A DNA stretch of 36,099 nt, taken from contig NZ_JTHF01000106.1 in the NCBI RefSeq assembly GCF_001043895.1, forward strand, positions 1 through 36,099, given 5' to 3'. The position numbers and the translations under genes are program-made. This stretch comes from Methylobacterium indicum (GTDB lineage: Bacteria; Pseudomonadota; Alphaproteobacteria; Rhizobiales; Beijerinckiaceae). This document shows positions 1-8,438 of the stretch, piece by piece (the stretch's first letter is position 1; every line of letters starts with the position of its first letter). Under the pieces are notes generated by a model that worked only from the letters and a program-made list of their open reading frames with translations, had not been told where the DNA came from and did not search any database.

Positions 1-324
1 GGTCCGGCCGGCGACGACGCTCGACCCGTCGGGCTCGACCCGCACGATGTCGAAGGCGGGGGTGCCCTCCGGCGCGGCGGGCGCGGGAGCGGCCGGCACG
101 GGGGCGACGGGGGCAGAGATAGCGGGAGAAGGGGCCGGCAGCGCCGCGACCGGCGCGAGCGTCGAGACCGGCGGCTCCGCGTCGGGCGAGACCAGCGAGA
201 ACAGGCGCGTGCCGCTCGCCGCGACGCCGATCAGCACGAACCCCGCCACGAGGCCGACGGCCCCGAGGACGAGGCCGCGCCGCAGCTCGGTCGTCGGCCG
301 TCCGCTGGTCCTTCCGCTGGTCAT
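1..324 (-). CDS. Membrane-anchored protein, probable LysM/Ig-like peptidoglycan-binding protein (N-terminal part)
   Basis: The reading frame is open from an ATG at 324 to the window edge, so only the first 108 residues are seen and the C-terminus is missing. The start is supported by GGGAG about eight bases upstream. The N-terminus has a short basic, Thr-rich leader, one hydrophobic segment (about residues 17-37) and then a Pro/Ala-rich linker. It ends in a segment reading FDIVRVEPDGSSVVAG. That combination of an N-terminal anchor, a Pro/Ala linker and this phrase is what I recall from alphaproteobacterial proteins that carry Ig-like repeats and a C-terminal LysM domain. The LysM domain itself lies outside the window, so the family call is inference. 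The gene is divergent from the LOG gene, with about 225 bp between them. Confidence 0.6.
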   Translation of the reverse strand, partial: MTSGRTSGRPTTELRRGLVLGAVGLVAGFVLIGVAASGTRLFSLVSPDAEPPVSTLAPVAALPAPSPAISAPVAPVPAAPAPAAPEGTPAFDIVRVEPDGSSVVAGRT

Positions 325-549
325 GGCGCGATACTCCCGGTCACGCATCCTCCCCGCCGACGGCGCTCCGGGGACCCCGGACCCCCGCGCGACCTTTCGC
401 CGTCCGGTCGACATGCCGGCGCCATCGACCCCATAGTAACAGGAGAGGCCGGGCGAGACCACGCGGCGGGCCGGTCCGGCCGGAAACTTGCGTGGGACGC
501 GACGGCGTAGGGACGGCCGGAGAGCGGCCCAGAACGGTGCGGAGACTCG

Positions 550-1143
550 ATGCGGACGGTTTGCGTGTATTGCGGCTCGGGGTTCGGCACCGATCCGGTC
601 TTCGAGGCAGCGGCCCGGGCGCTGGGGCGCCACCTGGCGGAGGCCGGCATCGCGCTGGTCTATGGCGGCGGCAATGTCGGGCTGATGGGCACGGTGGCGC
701 GGGCGGTGCTCGACCATGGCGGCCACGTCACCGGCATCATCCCGGACTTCCTGAAGTCGCGCGAGCGGATGCTCGACGACGTGCAGGAGACCATCGTGGT
801 CTCCGACATGCACACCCGCAAGAAGCTGATGTTCGACCGCTCGGACGCCTTCGTGGCGATGCCCGGCGGCATCGGCACCCTGGAGGAGCTGGTCGAGCAG
901 ATGACCTGGTCGCAGCTCGGCCAGCACGCCAAGCCGATCCTGCTGCTCTCGGTGGCCGACTTCTGGGCGCCGTTCCTCGGCCTCCTCGACCACATGCGCC
1001 GCACCGGCTTCATCCGCGAGGGGCTGGACCTCAGCTACCTCGTCGCCGAGGCGCCCGAGCAGGTGGTGCCGATGCTGACCGCCGCGGTCGGCCGGACGGA
1101 GCCGCGGCCGGAGGCCGAGGCGCTGATCGAGGAGAAATTCTGA
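550..1143 (+). CDS. LOG/TIGR00730 family Rossmann-fold protein (cytokinin riboside monophosphate phosphoribohydrolase type)
   Basis: This 197-residue protein is a standard-length member of the LOG family. Characterised members cleave cytokinin nucleoside 5'-monophosphates, and some act on other nucleotides such as AMP or pyrimidine nucleotides. Visible motifs are VYGGGNVGLMG (about 38-47), MHTRKK (87-92) and the diagnostic PGGIGTLEE (105-113). The Arg and Glu in the last two motifs belong to the known active site. There is no signal peptide, so it should be cytosolic. The ATG start has GGAG eight bases upstream. In plant-associated methylobacteria such an enzyme could contribute to cytokinin release, but the sequence does not show which nucleotide is used. 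The intergenic DNA after it is long and changes composition, so it is probably transcribed alone. Confidence 0.93.
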   Translation: MRTVCVYCGSGFGTDPVFEAAARALGRHLAEAGIALVYGGGNVGLMGTVARAVLDHGGHVTGIIPDFLKSRERMLDDVQETIVVSDMHTRKKLMFDRSDAFVAMPGGIGTLEELVEQMTWSQLGQHAKPILLLSVADFWAPFLGLLDHMRRTGFIREGLDLSYLVAEAPEQVVPMLTAAVGRTEPRPEAEALIEEKF

Positions 1144-1636
1144 GGCGGGATCCCGGCCGCCGCCGCGGCCGGAGCCGGGCGATGGTCCGGCGTTCGACGT
1201 CCTGCCCCTTGCGCGCCGGATACCGGCGCGGAACTCTTGCCGGAGGAGGAGCCCGGGGTCGCTGTCCCGGGCTTTCGCCGGCGTCCGCTGGTGACGGATC
1301 GCCCGCCGCGGATGAAGGGGACATCCATCCGCCGACGATACCCTGCCCGCGGCTTTCCGTATCGGCATCGCCGGTCATGCCGTGTACGGTCGCGCGTTCG
1401 AGTCAAACTAGATCGATCGTCTGTCGATAGTGGCGATACGATAGAATATACAGCTGAAAATTAGATCTATACGAATATTCGCCCAACGAGCATTCGGCGT
1501 CGTTGCTATTGATCCATTCATACGGAAAACAGTTTTCCGGTGCCGCCGATTCTTGACTCGACGTCGCAAGGAAATACAATCATAAAAAGCCCGCGAAATC
1601 CGCAAGTCTGTGCCGGTTGCGCGGGGGAGAAGACCA
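1144..1636 (+). promoter_or_regulatory. AT-rich intergenic region with palindromes upstream of the subtilase gene
   Basis: There is no convincing gene in these 493 bases. From about 1405 to 1600 the composition drops sharply compared with the neighbours; positions 1441-1500 contain 23 G/C out of 60. This part holds a perfect 17-base palindrome, CGGAAAACAGTTTTCCG, at 1523-1539 (8-bp arms, one central base). It also holds a 10-base palindrome, CGAATATTCG, at 1472-1481, and several CGATA repeats at 1411-1440. Such symmetric sites in AT-rich DNA just before a gene suggest operators and a promoter for the subtilase gene. The exact -35/-10 boxes are not clear. The AT-rich character also hints that the cassette arrived by transfer. 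Confidence 0.5.
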
Positions 1637-3220
1637 TTGATAAGAGATTCCGACCGTCGCGCCTACGTCAGGGAGCAAATCGAGTTCATCCGTCGCAGCA
1701 GTGACGAGGACGTCCACGAGGTCATCATCAAGGCGGGCCTGCCCGAGAGCAACGACCAGCTGCTCGTGACCACGGTCGCGCGGGCGCTCCAACGGCGCAG
1801 CCTGTCGACCTCGCCCCGGGATGTTCTGCCGATCCGCCGGGAATTGCTGGAGGAGGCGTCGAAACGCGACGTCCCGAAAGGGCGGCGGACTCTTGCCGCG
1901 CTGAAGCGCTCCCACCTGGAGGACCAGAGCCTCGCGGCGCAGGTGGCCCGCCGCACCGAGCGCCCGCAAGCCTTGCGCAACCTGCGGGAACATACCCTCG
2001 CCGCCATGCGCCCGCTGATGCAGTCCGCGGTCATCCAGGACAGCCTGGCCACCGAGGCCGGCCGGCGGCGCAGGCCGGCGGATCCGCAGCCGCGGGCGTT
2101 CTGGACGTCCGGCAGCTTCCTGGTCCGCATGAAGGACAAGGAACTGCCGAAGCTGATCGACGCCGACGCCGCCGACGGCATCGAAGGCGTGTACCTCAAC
2201 CGCAAGCTCCTGGTGCCGCCGATGGTGACGCCCAAGCAGTTGCCGCAATCGGTGGAGGACAACAAGGTCAGTGCCTGGGGCATCCGCATGATCGGCGCCC
2301 TCGCGGTCTGGGGGGCGTTCGGGTGCCGCGGCCGGGGCATCAAGGTCGGCCTCCTGGATACGGGCGTCGATGCCACCCATCCGGATCTGGTCGGCAAGAT
2401 CGCCGCCTGGGCCGAGTTCGACGCGAAGGGCGAGCGGGTTCTCAAATCGACGACCCCCCACGATCCCGACGGCCACGGAACGCATTGTGCGGGCACGATC
2501 GTCGGCGGCAACGCGAGCGGCCGGTGGATCGGCGTGGCGCCGGAGGCCGAGATCGCCGCGGCCCTGGTCATCAGCGGCGCGAAGGGCGGCACGGACGCCC
2601 AGGTGCTGGCCGGCATCGACTGGGCGATCGACCAGGGCGTCGACGTGATCAACATGTCGCTCGGCGGCCTGATCTGGGGGCCCGACGTACCGAGCACGTA
2701 TACGAGCGCGATCCTGAACGCGTTGCGGGTCGGCATTCCGGTGGTCACGGCCATCGGCAACGAGGGCAGCCAGACCAGCGGCTCGCCCGGAAACGACCTG
2801 TTCGCCTTCGCGGTCGGCGCGACCGACTACCGGAGCTGGGCCGCCGGCTTCAGCGGCGGCCGGACCCAAGTCATCCGCAAGTCTCCGTTCTTCCCGGCGG
2901 ACAGCCTGCCGCTCGTCTATTCGAAGCCCGACATCTCGGCGCCCGGCGTCGCCGTCCTGTCGGCCGCTCCCAACGGAGACTGGCGCCATCTCAACGGCAC
3001 GTCGATGGCGGCCCCGCACGTCGCGGGCGCCGTTGCGCTTCTCCTGAGCGCGACCGACATCAAGGACGCCGTCAAACCCCACGAGCGCGCCTTCGTCATC
3101 CAGGACCTTCTGACAGGTTCAGCCGAAGAACTCGGCGAGGCAGGGCAGGATCATCGGTTCGGATTCGGCCGACTCGATGTCTTGCGGGCGATCGGATTTG
3201 CGAAAGACCTCGGCTATTGA
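1637..3220 (+). CDS. S8 family serine peptidase (subtilase), no signal peptide
   Basis: A complete subtilase catalytic triad is present. Numbered from the chosen start, Asp241 lies in GLLDTGVDATHPDL, His280 in DGHGTHCAG and Ser456 in NGTSMAAPHVAG, with the oxyanion Asn375 in AIGNEGS. The catalytic domain (about 210-520) is preceded by some 200 residues. The first part is charged and helical. The last part (about 150-195, with FLVRMKDKELPKLI and GVYLNRKLLVPP) looks like a remnant propeptide. I see no secretion signal or membrane segment, so the enzyme may act inside the cell. A TTG at 1637 is chosen because GGGGGAGA lies seven bases upstream; an in-frame GTG at 1610 has no ribosome-binding site and would add nine residues. 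The gene is followed after 90 bases by a small gene that resembles a propeptide inhibitor. The physiological substrate is unknown. Confidence 0.88.
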   Translation: MIRDSDRRAYVREQIEFIRRSSDEDVHEVIIKAGLPESNDQLLVTTVARALQRRSLSTSPRDVLPIRRELLEEASKRDVPKGRRTLAALKRSHLEDQSLAAQVARRTERPQALRNLREHTLAAMRPLMQSAVIQDSLATEAGRRRRPADPQPRAFWTSGSFLVRMKDKELPKLIDADAADGIEGVYLNRKLLVPPMVTPKQLPQSVEDNKVSAWGIRMIGALAVWGAFGCRGRGIKVGLLDTGVDATHPDLVGKIAAWAEFDAKGERVLKSTTPHDPDGHGTHCAGTIVGGNASGRWIGVAPEAEIAAALVISGAKGGTDAQVLAGIDWAIDQGVDVINMSLGGLIWGPDVPSTYTSAILNALRVGIPVVTAIGNEGSQTSGSPGNDLFAFAVGATDYRSWAAGFSGGRTQVIRKSPFFPADSLPLVYSKPDISAPGVAVLSAAPNGDWRHLNGTSMAAPHVAGAVALLLSATDIKDAVKPHERAFVIQDLLTGSAEELGEAGQDHRFGFGRLDVLRAIGFAKDLGY

Positions 3221-3310
3221 CGGGCGGAACCGGACCGTGATTCAAGGTTTGTTCATCGAACGGGAGCAAAACCGTGTGACGCGCGAATTTGTTCTCGACG
3301 GAGATCGCAC

Positions 3311-3697
3311 ATGCAGATGAATTCCAAGGCGATGCCGATCAGTCTTGGCAAGATCCGCTCGGACGAGTTGCGCGACCACGCCCTGCATTCCGATGGAGAA
3401 CCGACGACCGTCATCGTCGAAGTCGATCTGCCTGTACCTCAGATTGCGGTGTCGGGCGGCAACCGCATCGGCACCCAACAGGCCCGTTTCAGTATCCTGC
3501 CATCCGCCACCTCGAGTTCGACCATGGAAGCGAAGGTCGCGGAGATCCGCCGGGCCCTGACCGACGCGCTCGGCCGGCAGCCGGGCAAGTTCCTGGCCTC
3601 GTCCCGGTCCTTCATCCTGGACGCGACGGGGAACGAGCTGAGCCGGATCGCCGCGCTCCCGACCGTGCTGGCCATCTGGCCGAACGTGCGCCGCTAG
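3311..3697 (+). CDS. Small protein resembling a free-standing subtilisin propeptide / I9-type inhibitor
   Basis: I do not recognise a named family with certainty. The 128-residue protein has no signal peptide. Its plan resembles the inhibitor I9 (subtilisin propeptide) fold: a beta strand (TVIVEVDLPVP, about 32-42), a helix (VAEIRRALTDALG), then a second half ending FILDATGNELSRIAALPTVLAIWPN. That ending follows the I9 pattern of 'f...lt..el..L..lp.V..i.p'. In autoprocessed subtilases this domain is the N-terminal intramolecular chaperone and inhibitor of the protease. Here it is a separate gene directly downstream of a subtilase, so a chaperone, inhibitor or antidote role in trans is a reasonable inference. 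The ATG at 3311 has GGAG seven bases upstream; a second ATG lies two codons on. Confidence 0.7.
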   Translation: MQMNSKAMPISLGKIRSDELRDHALHSDGEPTTVIVEVDLPVPQIAVSGGNRIGTQQARFSILPSATSSSTMEAKVAEIRRALTDALGRQPGKFLASSRSFILDATGNELSRIAALPTVLAIWPNVRR

Positions 3698-3713
3698 GGC
3701 GGAACCGGTGCGC

Positions 3714-3731
3714 CCGCCTCGCGGGAGGCGG
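3714..3731 (+). terminator. Hairpin after the subtilase cassette
   Basis: A perfect 7-bp stem, CCGCCTC/GAGGCGG with a GCGG loop, lies 17 bases after the stop codon of the small propeptide-like gene. No T-run follows, so if it ends transcription it may do so with Rho or only partially. Confidence 0.3.
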
Positions 3732-3983
3732 CACGGCCCTGCGGTGCAAGAGGTGATGTAAGGCTCGGCCATCCGCTCCTCGAGGTGGGAAGGCCGGATC
3801 GAGCGAGAACGGGCATCGCTCTCCCGCTTTCCTGCGCCGGTGCGCGACGCCCGCGGCGCCGGGCCTGCTGCATGGGGCGGGAGATCGACCGGGCGGACCG
3901 GGGGCGCCTCGCGATGGCGTTGCCGGACGAGCCGCGATAGGGCGAAAAGGTTCCGCCGGATCGCGGATCACGAGGAGCGAACC

Positions 3984-4208
3984 GTGGACTCGAAGCCCCC
4001 GAACGACATGCCGCCCTACCGCCTGGTGACCGGGAAGGACGACGCCCATTTCTGCCGCAGGATCTCGGAGGCGCTGGCGCTCGGTTACCGGCTCCACGGC
4101 TCGCCTGCCTGCACCTTCAACGGCACCGACGTGATCGTGGCGCAGGCGGTCGTCTGGCCGTCGGCGATCGCGGCCGACACGCGGGAGGACGCCCCCCCGC
4201 GCGCCTGA
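3984..4208 (+). CDS. DUF1737 domain-containing protein
   Basis: This 74-residue cytosolic protein has the DUF1737 pattern: YRLVTGKDDAHFCRRISEALALGYRLHGSPACTFNG, split here into 'YRLVTGKDDAHFCRRI' and 'LGYRLHGSPACTFNG', followed by a short VIVAQAVVWP strand. Other DUF1737 proteins are similarly short and have no established function. The start is a GTG at 3984, chosen because GAGGAG lies eight bases upstream and because the conserved domain begins about a dozen residues later. The frame is open for 144 bases further upstream but without family similarity. The gene converges on cysS, with 23 bases between the two stop codons. Confidence 0.8.
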   Translation: MDSKPPNDMPPYRLVTGKDDAHFCRRISEALALGYRLHGSPACTFNGTDVIVAQAVVWPSAIAADTREDAPPRA

Positions 4209-4231
4209 TCGGCCGGCCGGACGGTCGCGGC

Positions 4232-5611
<1,380 letters not shown>

Positions 5612-5958
5612 GAAACACCTGCGGGAGGAGAGCGGGCCGGGGCGCTGCGGGGCGCGCCGGCCGAGGTTCTAAGTCGTTGCCGGATCGGGCTTCGGGCCCG
5701 ACCAAACCCCTCCGGGGGCCGCCGCGTGCCGGCGACCGAGGCGGCCGCCTGTTGCACGGGTGAGACGCCCGGACGAGCGGATCCGGGTTAGCCCAATTCC
5801 GTGAGCAATTCGAGAAGGCAGACACCGCGGGGGCGAAGCCCCGGACGGACCCTGCGTAATCGTCCCGCTCGCACGATGCGTAGAGAGATTGTTTACCACC
5901 CCCGCCCAGTGTCGGGCCGGATCCGGATGCCGACGGCTCCGTTCAGAAGGTTTGCCCC
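5612..5958. other. Intergenic region between cysS and a divergent secreted-protein gene
   Basis: There is no gene here. This DNA must carry the divergent promoters of cysS (minus) and the secreted-protein gene (plus). Small GC hairpins are visible, for example CGGGC/GCCCG at 5686-5700 in the cysS leader. I do not see a T-box or another recognisable riboswitch. AGAAGG eight bases before 5959 is the ribosome-binding site of the plus-strand gene. Confidence 0.4.
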
Positions 5959-6273
5959 ATGCGTCGCACCCTCGCCGTCCTCAGCGCCCTCGGTGTCCTG
6001 GCCGCCGCCCTCCCGGCGCACGCCGCATCGCAGACGCCCGGCGTGGAGAAGACCTTCCTGATCCCCTCGAGCGACGGCTACGGCGTCGCCGAGTGCCTGA
6101 CCACCGGCGGCGAGTGCGGCCAGGTGGTGGCGGATGCCTGGTGCGAGTCGCAGGGCTACGCCAAGTCGGCCTCGTTCGGTATCGCCGCCCAGGACGATTA
6201 CACCGGCGCGATCGAGGCGGCCCCGGCCGTGAAGGCCTCCGACCGGCCGATCCGGATCACCTGCCGCGACTGA
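5959..6273 (+). CDS. Small secreted protein of unknown function, Cys-containing
   Basis: This 104-residue protein has a clear Sec signal peptide: MRR, a hydrophobic core rich in Leu/Ala/Val, then a probable signal peptidase I site at AHA-AS (about residue 22). The mature part has four cysteines, three of them in the block ECLTTGGECGQVVADAWCESQGY (quoted here as ECLTTGGECG and DAWCESQGY). The fourth is near the end in ITCRD, so two disulfides are possible in the periplasm. The AWCESQGYAKS phrase is one I associate with conserved hypothetical proteins of Rhizobiales. No enzyme motif is visible. It lies upstream of another small exported protein, with about 290 bp between them. Confidence 0.75.
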   Translation: MRRTLAVLSALGVLAAALPAHAASQTPGVEKTFLIPSSDGYGVAECLTTGGECGQVVADAWCESQGYAKSASFGIAAQDDYTGAIEAAPAVKASDRPIRITCRD

Positions 6274-6565
6274 TTCCTTTCGGAGAGGCGGGCCAGGCGG
6301 GGCACTGAAGGCCGCCGTCGGGACGCGCCGGCATCTCGTCGCCCGCCTCGGCGGACGCATTGCGGCCCGTTCTCTGGAAGCGACGCGGAATACCGATCAG
6401 ACGATCCTGGGGCATCCGCAGCCCCGGAACGACGTGGTGGCCGCAAGCATCGTCGAGCCGGACATGCGCGTCGTTCGGCACCGCCACGATCCGCTGGCAC
6501 GCCGCCCGGATCGGCCTATCTCGGACCTCGAAGACCGACGGCCGGGACGGCGGAGGGACCGGGTC

Positions 6566-6901
6566 ATGATCCGAAGCATCGTCATCGTCGCGACCCTGCT
6601 GCCGAGCCTGGCGATCGCCGCCCCGCGGGATCGCGTCCCCGTCGGTCCGCTCGTCCCCGGCCTGCCGGGCTACGATTGCCGGCTCTGGACCCCCTTCGAC
6701 CACGACGTCGTCGGTCCCTATCCGCGCCCCGGCGCCCGGCCGGTGCGGGCCGCGAGCGGCTGGGGCCGCACCGCCTACGGCTACGGCACCGGCGGCGCCT
6801 CGGCCTCCGGTGCCGTCGCTTATCCGGTCGGCACCGTGGCCGAGTGCGACCTCGGCGCGACGACCCTCGGACGCGGCGGGCTCGACATCCTGCCGCGCTG
6901 A
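6566..6901 (+). CDS. Small exported hypothetical protein, Gly/Ala-rich C-terminus
   Basis: This 111-residue protein begins with a convincing signal peptide (MIRSIVIVATLLPSLAIAAPRD) and a likely cleavage after AIA. The mature chain contains PGLPGYDCRLWTPFDHDVVGPYP, a Gly/Tyr/Ala-rich middle (GRTAYGYGTGGASASGA) and one further cysteine. I do not recognise the family. The ATG at 6566 is chosen because the signal peptide begins exactly there and GGAGGG lies upstream. An in-frame ATG at 6434 would add 44 Arg-rich residues in front of the signal peptide and bury it. The gene converges with the ABC substrate-binding protein, with seven bases between the two stops. Confidence 0.6.
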   Translation: MIRSIVIVATLLPSLAIAAPRDRVPVGPLVPGLPGYDCRLWTPFDHDVVGPYPRPGARPVRAASGWGRTAYGYGTGGASASGAVAYPVGTVAECDLGATTLGRGGLDILPR

Positions 6902-6908
6902 AGGGGCG

Positions 6909-7910
6909 TCAGGTGCCCGGCTGGCCGTGCACCGCCTTGTAGAAGAACTCCTTCCACTCCTTCGGGCGGTTCTTCAACACGCCCGCCTTCGCCAGGTGGT
7001 CGGCCTGCAGCATCGTGCCGTAGGGCGTCGTCGAGAAGACGACGCCCGGCTGCTTCATCATGGCGACGAGCTCGTCAGGCTCGAACTTCTCCTTGGTGGC
7101 GGCGAGGTAGATCTCGGCCGCCTTCTTCGGATCGTCACGGATCAGCGCGTTGGCCTCGTCGATCGCGGCGAGGACCGCGGCGGTCGTCTTCGGGTTCTGC
7201 TCCATGAACTTGCCGCGGCCGAACACGATGGCGTTGCTCAAGGGTCCGCCGACCACGTCGTAGGAGTTGAGCACGACGTGGATCTTGGGGTCCTTCAGCT
7301 CGATCTGCTGGTAGGGCGGCAGCGAGAAGTGGCTGTTGACCTCGCTGGTGCCGCCCAGCAGCGCGCCGACCGCATCGGGATGGCCGAGCTGGATCGTGAT
7401 CGGGTCGAGCTTGTTGCGGCCGGCCTCGCCGAACTGGCGCTCGGCGGCGATCTGCAGCATCACGGCCTGGGCCGAGACCTTCACGGTCGGAACCGCAATC
7501 CGGTCCTTGGCCGAGAAGTCGGCCAGGGTCTTCACCGCCGGGTTGCGGGTGACGAGCATCATCGGCGCGCCGGCGGAGGCCGCGAGCCCCTTGACCTCGC
7601 CCCGGGTACGGTCCCAGGCGAGCAGCAGATTGGTGGCGCCGCTGGTGACGAAATCGACGTTGCCGGAGATCAGCGCGTCGACGGAGGCGCCACCGCTCGT
7701 CAGCGTGACCCAGCTCACCTTCACGTCGCCGAGGCCGGCCGACGCGACGTGCTTCTCGACCAGGCGCTGCTGCTCGGCCAGCACCATCGGCATGTAGATC
7801 AGGCCGGGCTGGCGGGTGAAGCGGACCTCGCCGGTCTCGGCCTGCGCGACGCAGGTGGCGAGGCCGAGCGCGACGGCCAGCGCGCCGACGGCGCGCCTGA
7901 GGAACGGCAT
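6909..7910 (-). CDS. ABC transporter substrate-binding protein (NitT/TauT/SsuA type)
   Basis: This 333-residue periplasmic binding protein has a Sec signal peptide (MPFLRRAVGALAVALG...) cleaved around AQA-ET. The mature start RFTRQPGLIYMPMVLAEQQ and the segments SGGASVDALISGNVDFVTSG and KDRIAVPTVKVSAQAVML follow the NMT1/SsuA-like family. That family binds taurine, alkanesulfonates, nitrate/bicarbonate or pyrimidine precursors for ABC import. The ligand cannot be told from sequence. No permease or ATPase gene lies next to it in this window, so it is either an orphan or serves a transporter encoded elsewhere. The start ATG at 7910 has AGGGAG eight bases upstream, although the frame is open far beyond. 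Confidence 0.9.
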   Translation of the reverse strand: MPFLRRAVGALAVALGLATCVAQAETGEVRFTRQPGLIYMPMVLAEQQRLVEKHVASAGLGDVKVSWVTLTSGGASVDALISGNVDFVTSGATNLLLAWDRTRGEVKGLAASAGAPMMLVTRNPAVKTLADFSAKDRIAVPTVKVSAQAVMLQIAAERQFGEAGRNKLDPITIQLGHPDAVGALLGGTSEVNSHFSLPPYQQIELKDPKIHVVLNSYDVVGGPLSNAIVFGRGKFMEQNPKTTAAVLAAIDEANALIRDDPKKAAEIYLAATKEKFEPDELVAMMKQPGVVFSTTPYGTMLQADHLAKAGVLKNRPKEWKEFFYKAVHGQPGT

Positions 7911-8035
7911 GAGCGGATGCTCCCTGGTTCCGGCCCCTGTCCGGACGCTCGGGGCCGAGCGTCCGCCGGTGCCGTGTCGGGAGCCAGGGTCCGGAAATGT
8001 CCGGGAAACGTCAAGCCACGACGAACGAGGCGTCG

Positions 8036-8305
8036 TCAGGCCGAGACGGCGGAGCCGGCCTCGGAGCGGTGCTGGGCGGCGCGGGTGCGGTTCGCCACCA
8101 TGCGGTCGTGCAGCCGCACGATGGTGCGCGAGCCGGTGCTGGTGAAGGCGAAGGGCAGGAGACCGTGGACCAGGCAGGCGAGGCCGCCGGCGATCATCCG
8201 CACGCCGAAGCCGGTCGCGACGCCCATATGCTCGAAATAGGTTTCGCCGACGGCGGCGGGATGCTCGGAGAACGACAGCTTCGACATCGGGTTCGACTTC
8301 GACAT
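8036..8305 (-). CDS. DUF6356 family membrane protein
   Basis: This 89-residue protein matches the pattern I know from short alphaproteobacterial proteins now placed in DUF6356, sometimes mislabelled 'capsule biosynthesis'. The pattern is FSEHPAAVGETYFEHM near the N-terminus, a hydrophobic segment (about 33-52, GFGVRMIAGGLACLVHGLLP) and then TGSRTIVRLHDRMVANR. It probably has one membrane segment with a basic C-terminal tail. The function is not established. The ATG at 8305 is preceded by GAGGA six bases upstream; another in-frame ATG six codons later is possible. It starts beside the divergent Lrp/AsnC regulator, so the two share upstream DNA. Confidence 0.75.
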   Translation of the reverse strand: MSKSNPMSKLSFSEHPAAVGETYFEHMGVATGFGVRMIAGGLACLVHGLLPFAFTSTGSRTIVRLHDRMVANRTRAAQHRSEAGSAVSA

Positions 8306-8382
8306 GGGAATCCTCGGGGGCTCGGTTCGGGGGCTCGGAAGGCAGCCCGAGACTCGCATGGGAACCGCGAAGCCGGATTGCG

Positions 8383-8407
8383 AATTCTACCCCTTTTTCG
8401 TAGTTTT
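8383..8407. promoter_or_regulatory. Candidate promoter/operator of the Lrp/AsnC gene
   Basis: Within an AT-rich patch lies an imperfect inverted repeat, AATTCTAC - nine bases - GTAGTTTT, with 6 of 8 positions pairing. It sits just upstream of the Lrp/AsnC gene and within 80 bases of the divergent DUF6356 gene. Lrp-family proteins often bind such partial dyads and regulate themselves and a divergent neighbour. The binding partner is inferred from position only. Confidence 0.35.
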
Positions 8408-8438
8408 GGGCAAACAGGTTGCGCGAGAGCGCGGAAGC

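Noticed and set aside
5612..5800. T-box or riboswitch in the cysS leader
   Set aside because: Only small GC hairpins are seen; there is no T-box sequence, and such elements are not expected for cysS in alphaproteobacteria.
6434..6565. Longer N-terminus for the 6566-6901 gene
   Set aside because: It would place 44 Arg-rich residues before a clear signal peptide, so the ATG at 6566 is favoured.
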